Below are positions 63,600-64,000 of a DNA stretch of 64,000 nt, piece after piece. Position numbers and translations under genes: made by a program. The stretch covers positions 29,306,369 to 29,370,368 of the forward strand of contig NC_080044.1 of NCBI RefSeq assembly GCF_012489685.1, read 5' to 3'. Each line of letters begins with the position of its first letter. The first letter of the stretch is position 1. Under the pieces are notes generated by a model. It saw only the letters and a list, made by a program, of their open reading frames with translations. It did not search any database and was not told the DNA's origin. This DNA is from Lotus japonicus (lineage: Eukaryota > Streptophyta > Magnoliopsida > Fabales > Fabaceae).

Positions 63600-64000
63600 G
63601 AGCCGTCATAATGGATCTAAAGTTTTGGTAGCGAGATATCGAGCAATTGAGATATGGACACAGGAGATAAGGGTTTTGGGGGTGACAGAGAAGCGTTGAG
63701 ATCTGAGGGGAGGAAACGCCAGATGCCTCGGAAACAGCTGCGGAATGATTCTCTAGAAAAAGGGTTTGGAAAGTCAAGCACGGTGGTCGGAGAAGAAACT
63801 TGGTCACCAAAAGAAAAATGTGAATACTCTTTAATGGCTAGCCAGAGCAACGGTGAAGAGAGGATAGACGAAAGAAGAATCAAGAAAATCACACAAGCGA
63901 AAACAGAAACAAAGAAGGAAGAAAAAACACACCAATGAGGGCAATCGGAACGAGGCGTGGGTTTCCGTGCGTTGAAGAACCACTGAAGCCTTGAACATTG
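63600..64000 (-). other. Upstream part of the PF04195-type locus
   Basis: Pyrimidine-rich on minus, probably the 5' leader or a degenerate N-terminus of the preceding pseudogene. Several short overlapping frames, none recognisable. Confidence 0.4.

Overview
This is plant nuclear DNA from a repeat-dense region of a flowering plant. A legume is my guess, but that is inference from the style of the retroelement families and nothing here proves it. Genes have introns with GT..AG borders, and most of the sequence is nested transposable elements: Ty3/gypsy chromoviruses, Ty1/copia, CACTA, Mutator-like, Stowaway and Tourist-like MITEs. There are no prokaryotic features. A 100-N assembly gap lies at 48241-48340.

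Layout. 1-8154: the 3' end of a Tekay/Del-like gypsy element on the + strand (polyprotein tail, polypurine tract, long LTR), with a reversed solo LTR of a related family inside the LTR (2530-6530). 8155-8570: a broken LINE-ORF1-like RRM gene. 9744-12739: a two-exon DnaJ-like gene with an altered HPD motif; its intron holds a complete non-autonomous CACTA element. 13627-14571: a Mutator-like element with long inverted repeats that carries a DUF579/GXM gene fragment. 14583-15870: a SINE head and a decayed copia gag. 16741-29162 (minus): an apparently intact eight-exon organelle-type RNase H1 gene. Its introns hold a solo LTR, a decayed Reina-like gypsy element with another solo LTR in it, a complete gag-only element (TR-GAG) nested in a Tourist-like MITE, and a Stowaway MITE. 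29790-32276: copia LTR debris and a 96-bp tandem repeat.

32277-61323 (minus): one 12.5-kb autonomous Tekay-like element (family O, target duplication ATAGG). Its polyprotein is cut between reverse transcriptase and RNase H by a 16.5-kb insertion (38213-54748, duplication ATTCA). The insertion is a tandem array LTR-int-LTR-int-LTR-int-LTR of a non-autonomous relative (family I). 61504-63599: a multiply broken PF04195-type transposon gene.

Most interesting points. (1) The ~3.9-kb LTRs of these chromoviruses carry their own open reading frame (170-233 aa, C-terminally acidic), about 2 kb downstream of the LTR TATA box and conserved at the protein level between two diverged families. (2) The second LTR of the family I array is a mosaic: its left half matches the right outer LTR and its right half matches the left outer LTR, as predicted for unequal LTR-LTR recombination. 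(3) Families I and O share the leader, primer-binding site and polypurine tract, including a hairpin with compensatory changes, which suggests that I is mobilised in trans. (4) The family O LTRs contain a series of small hairpins with a constant ten-base loop and compensated arms.
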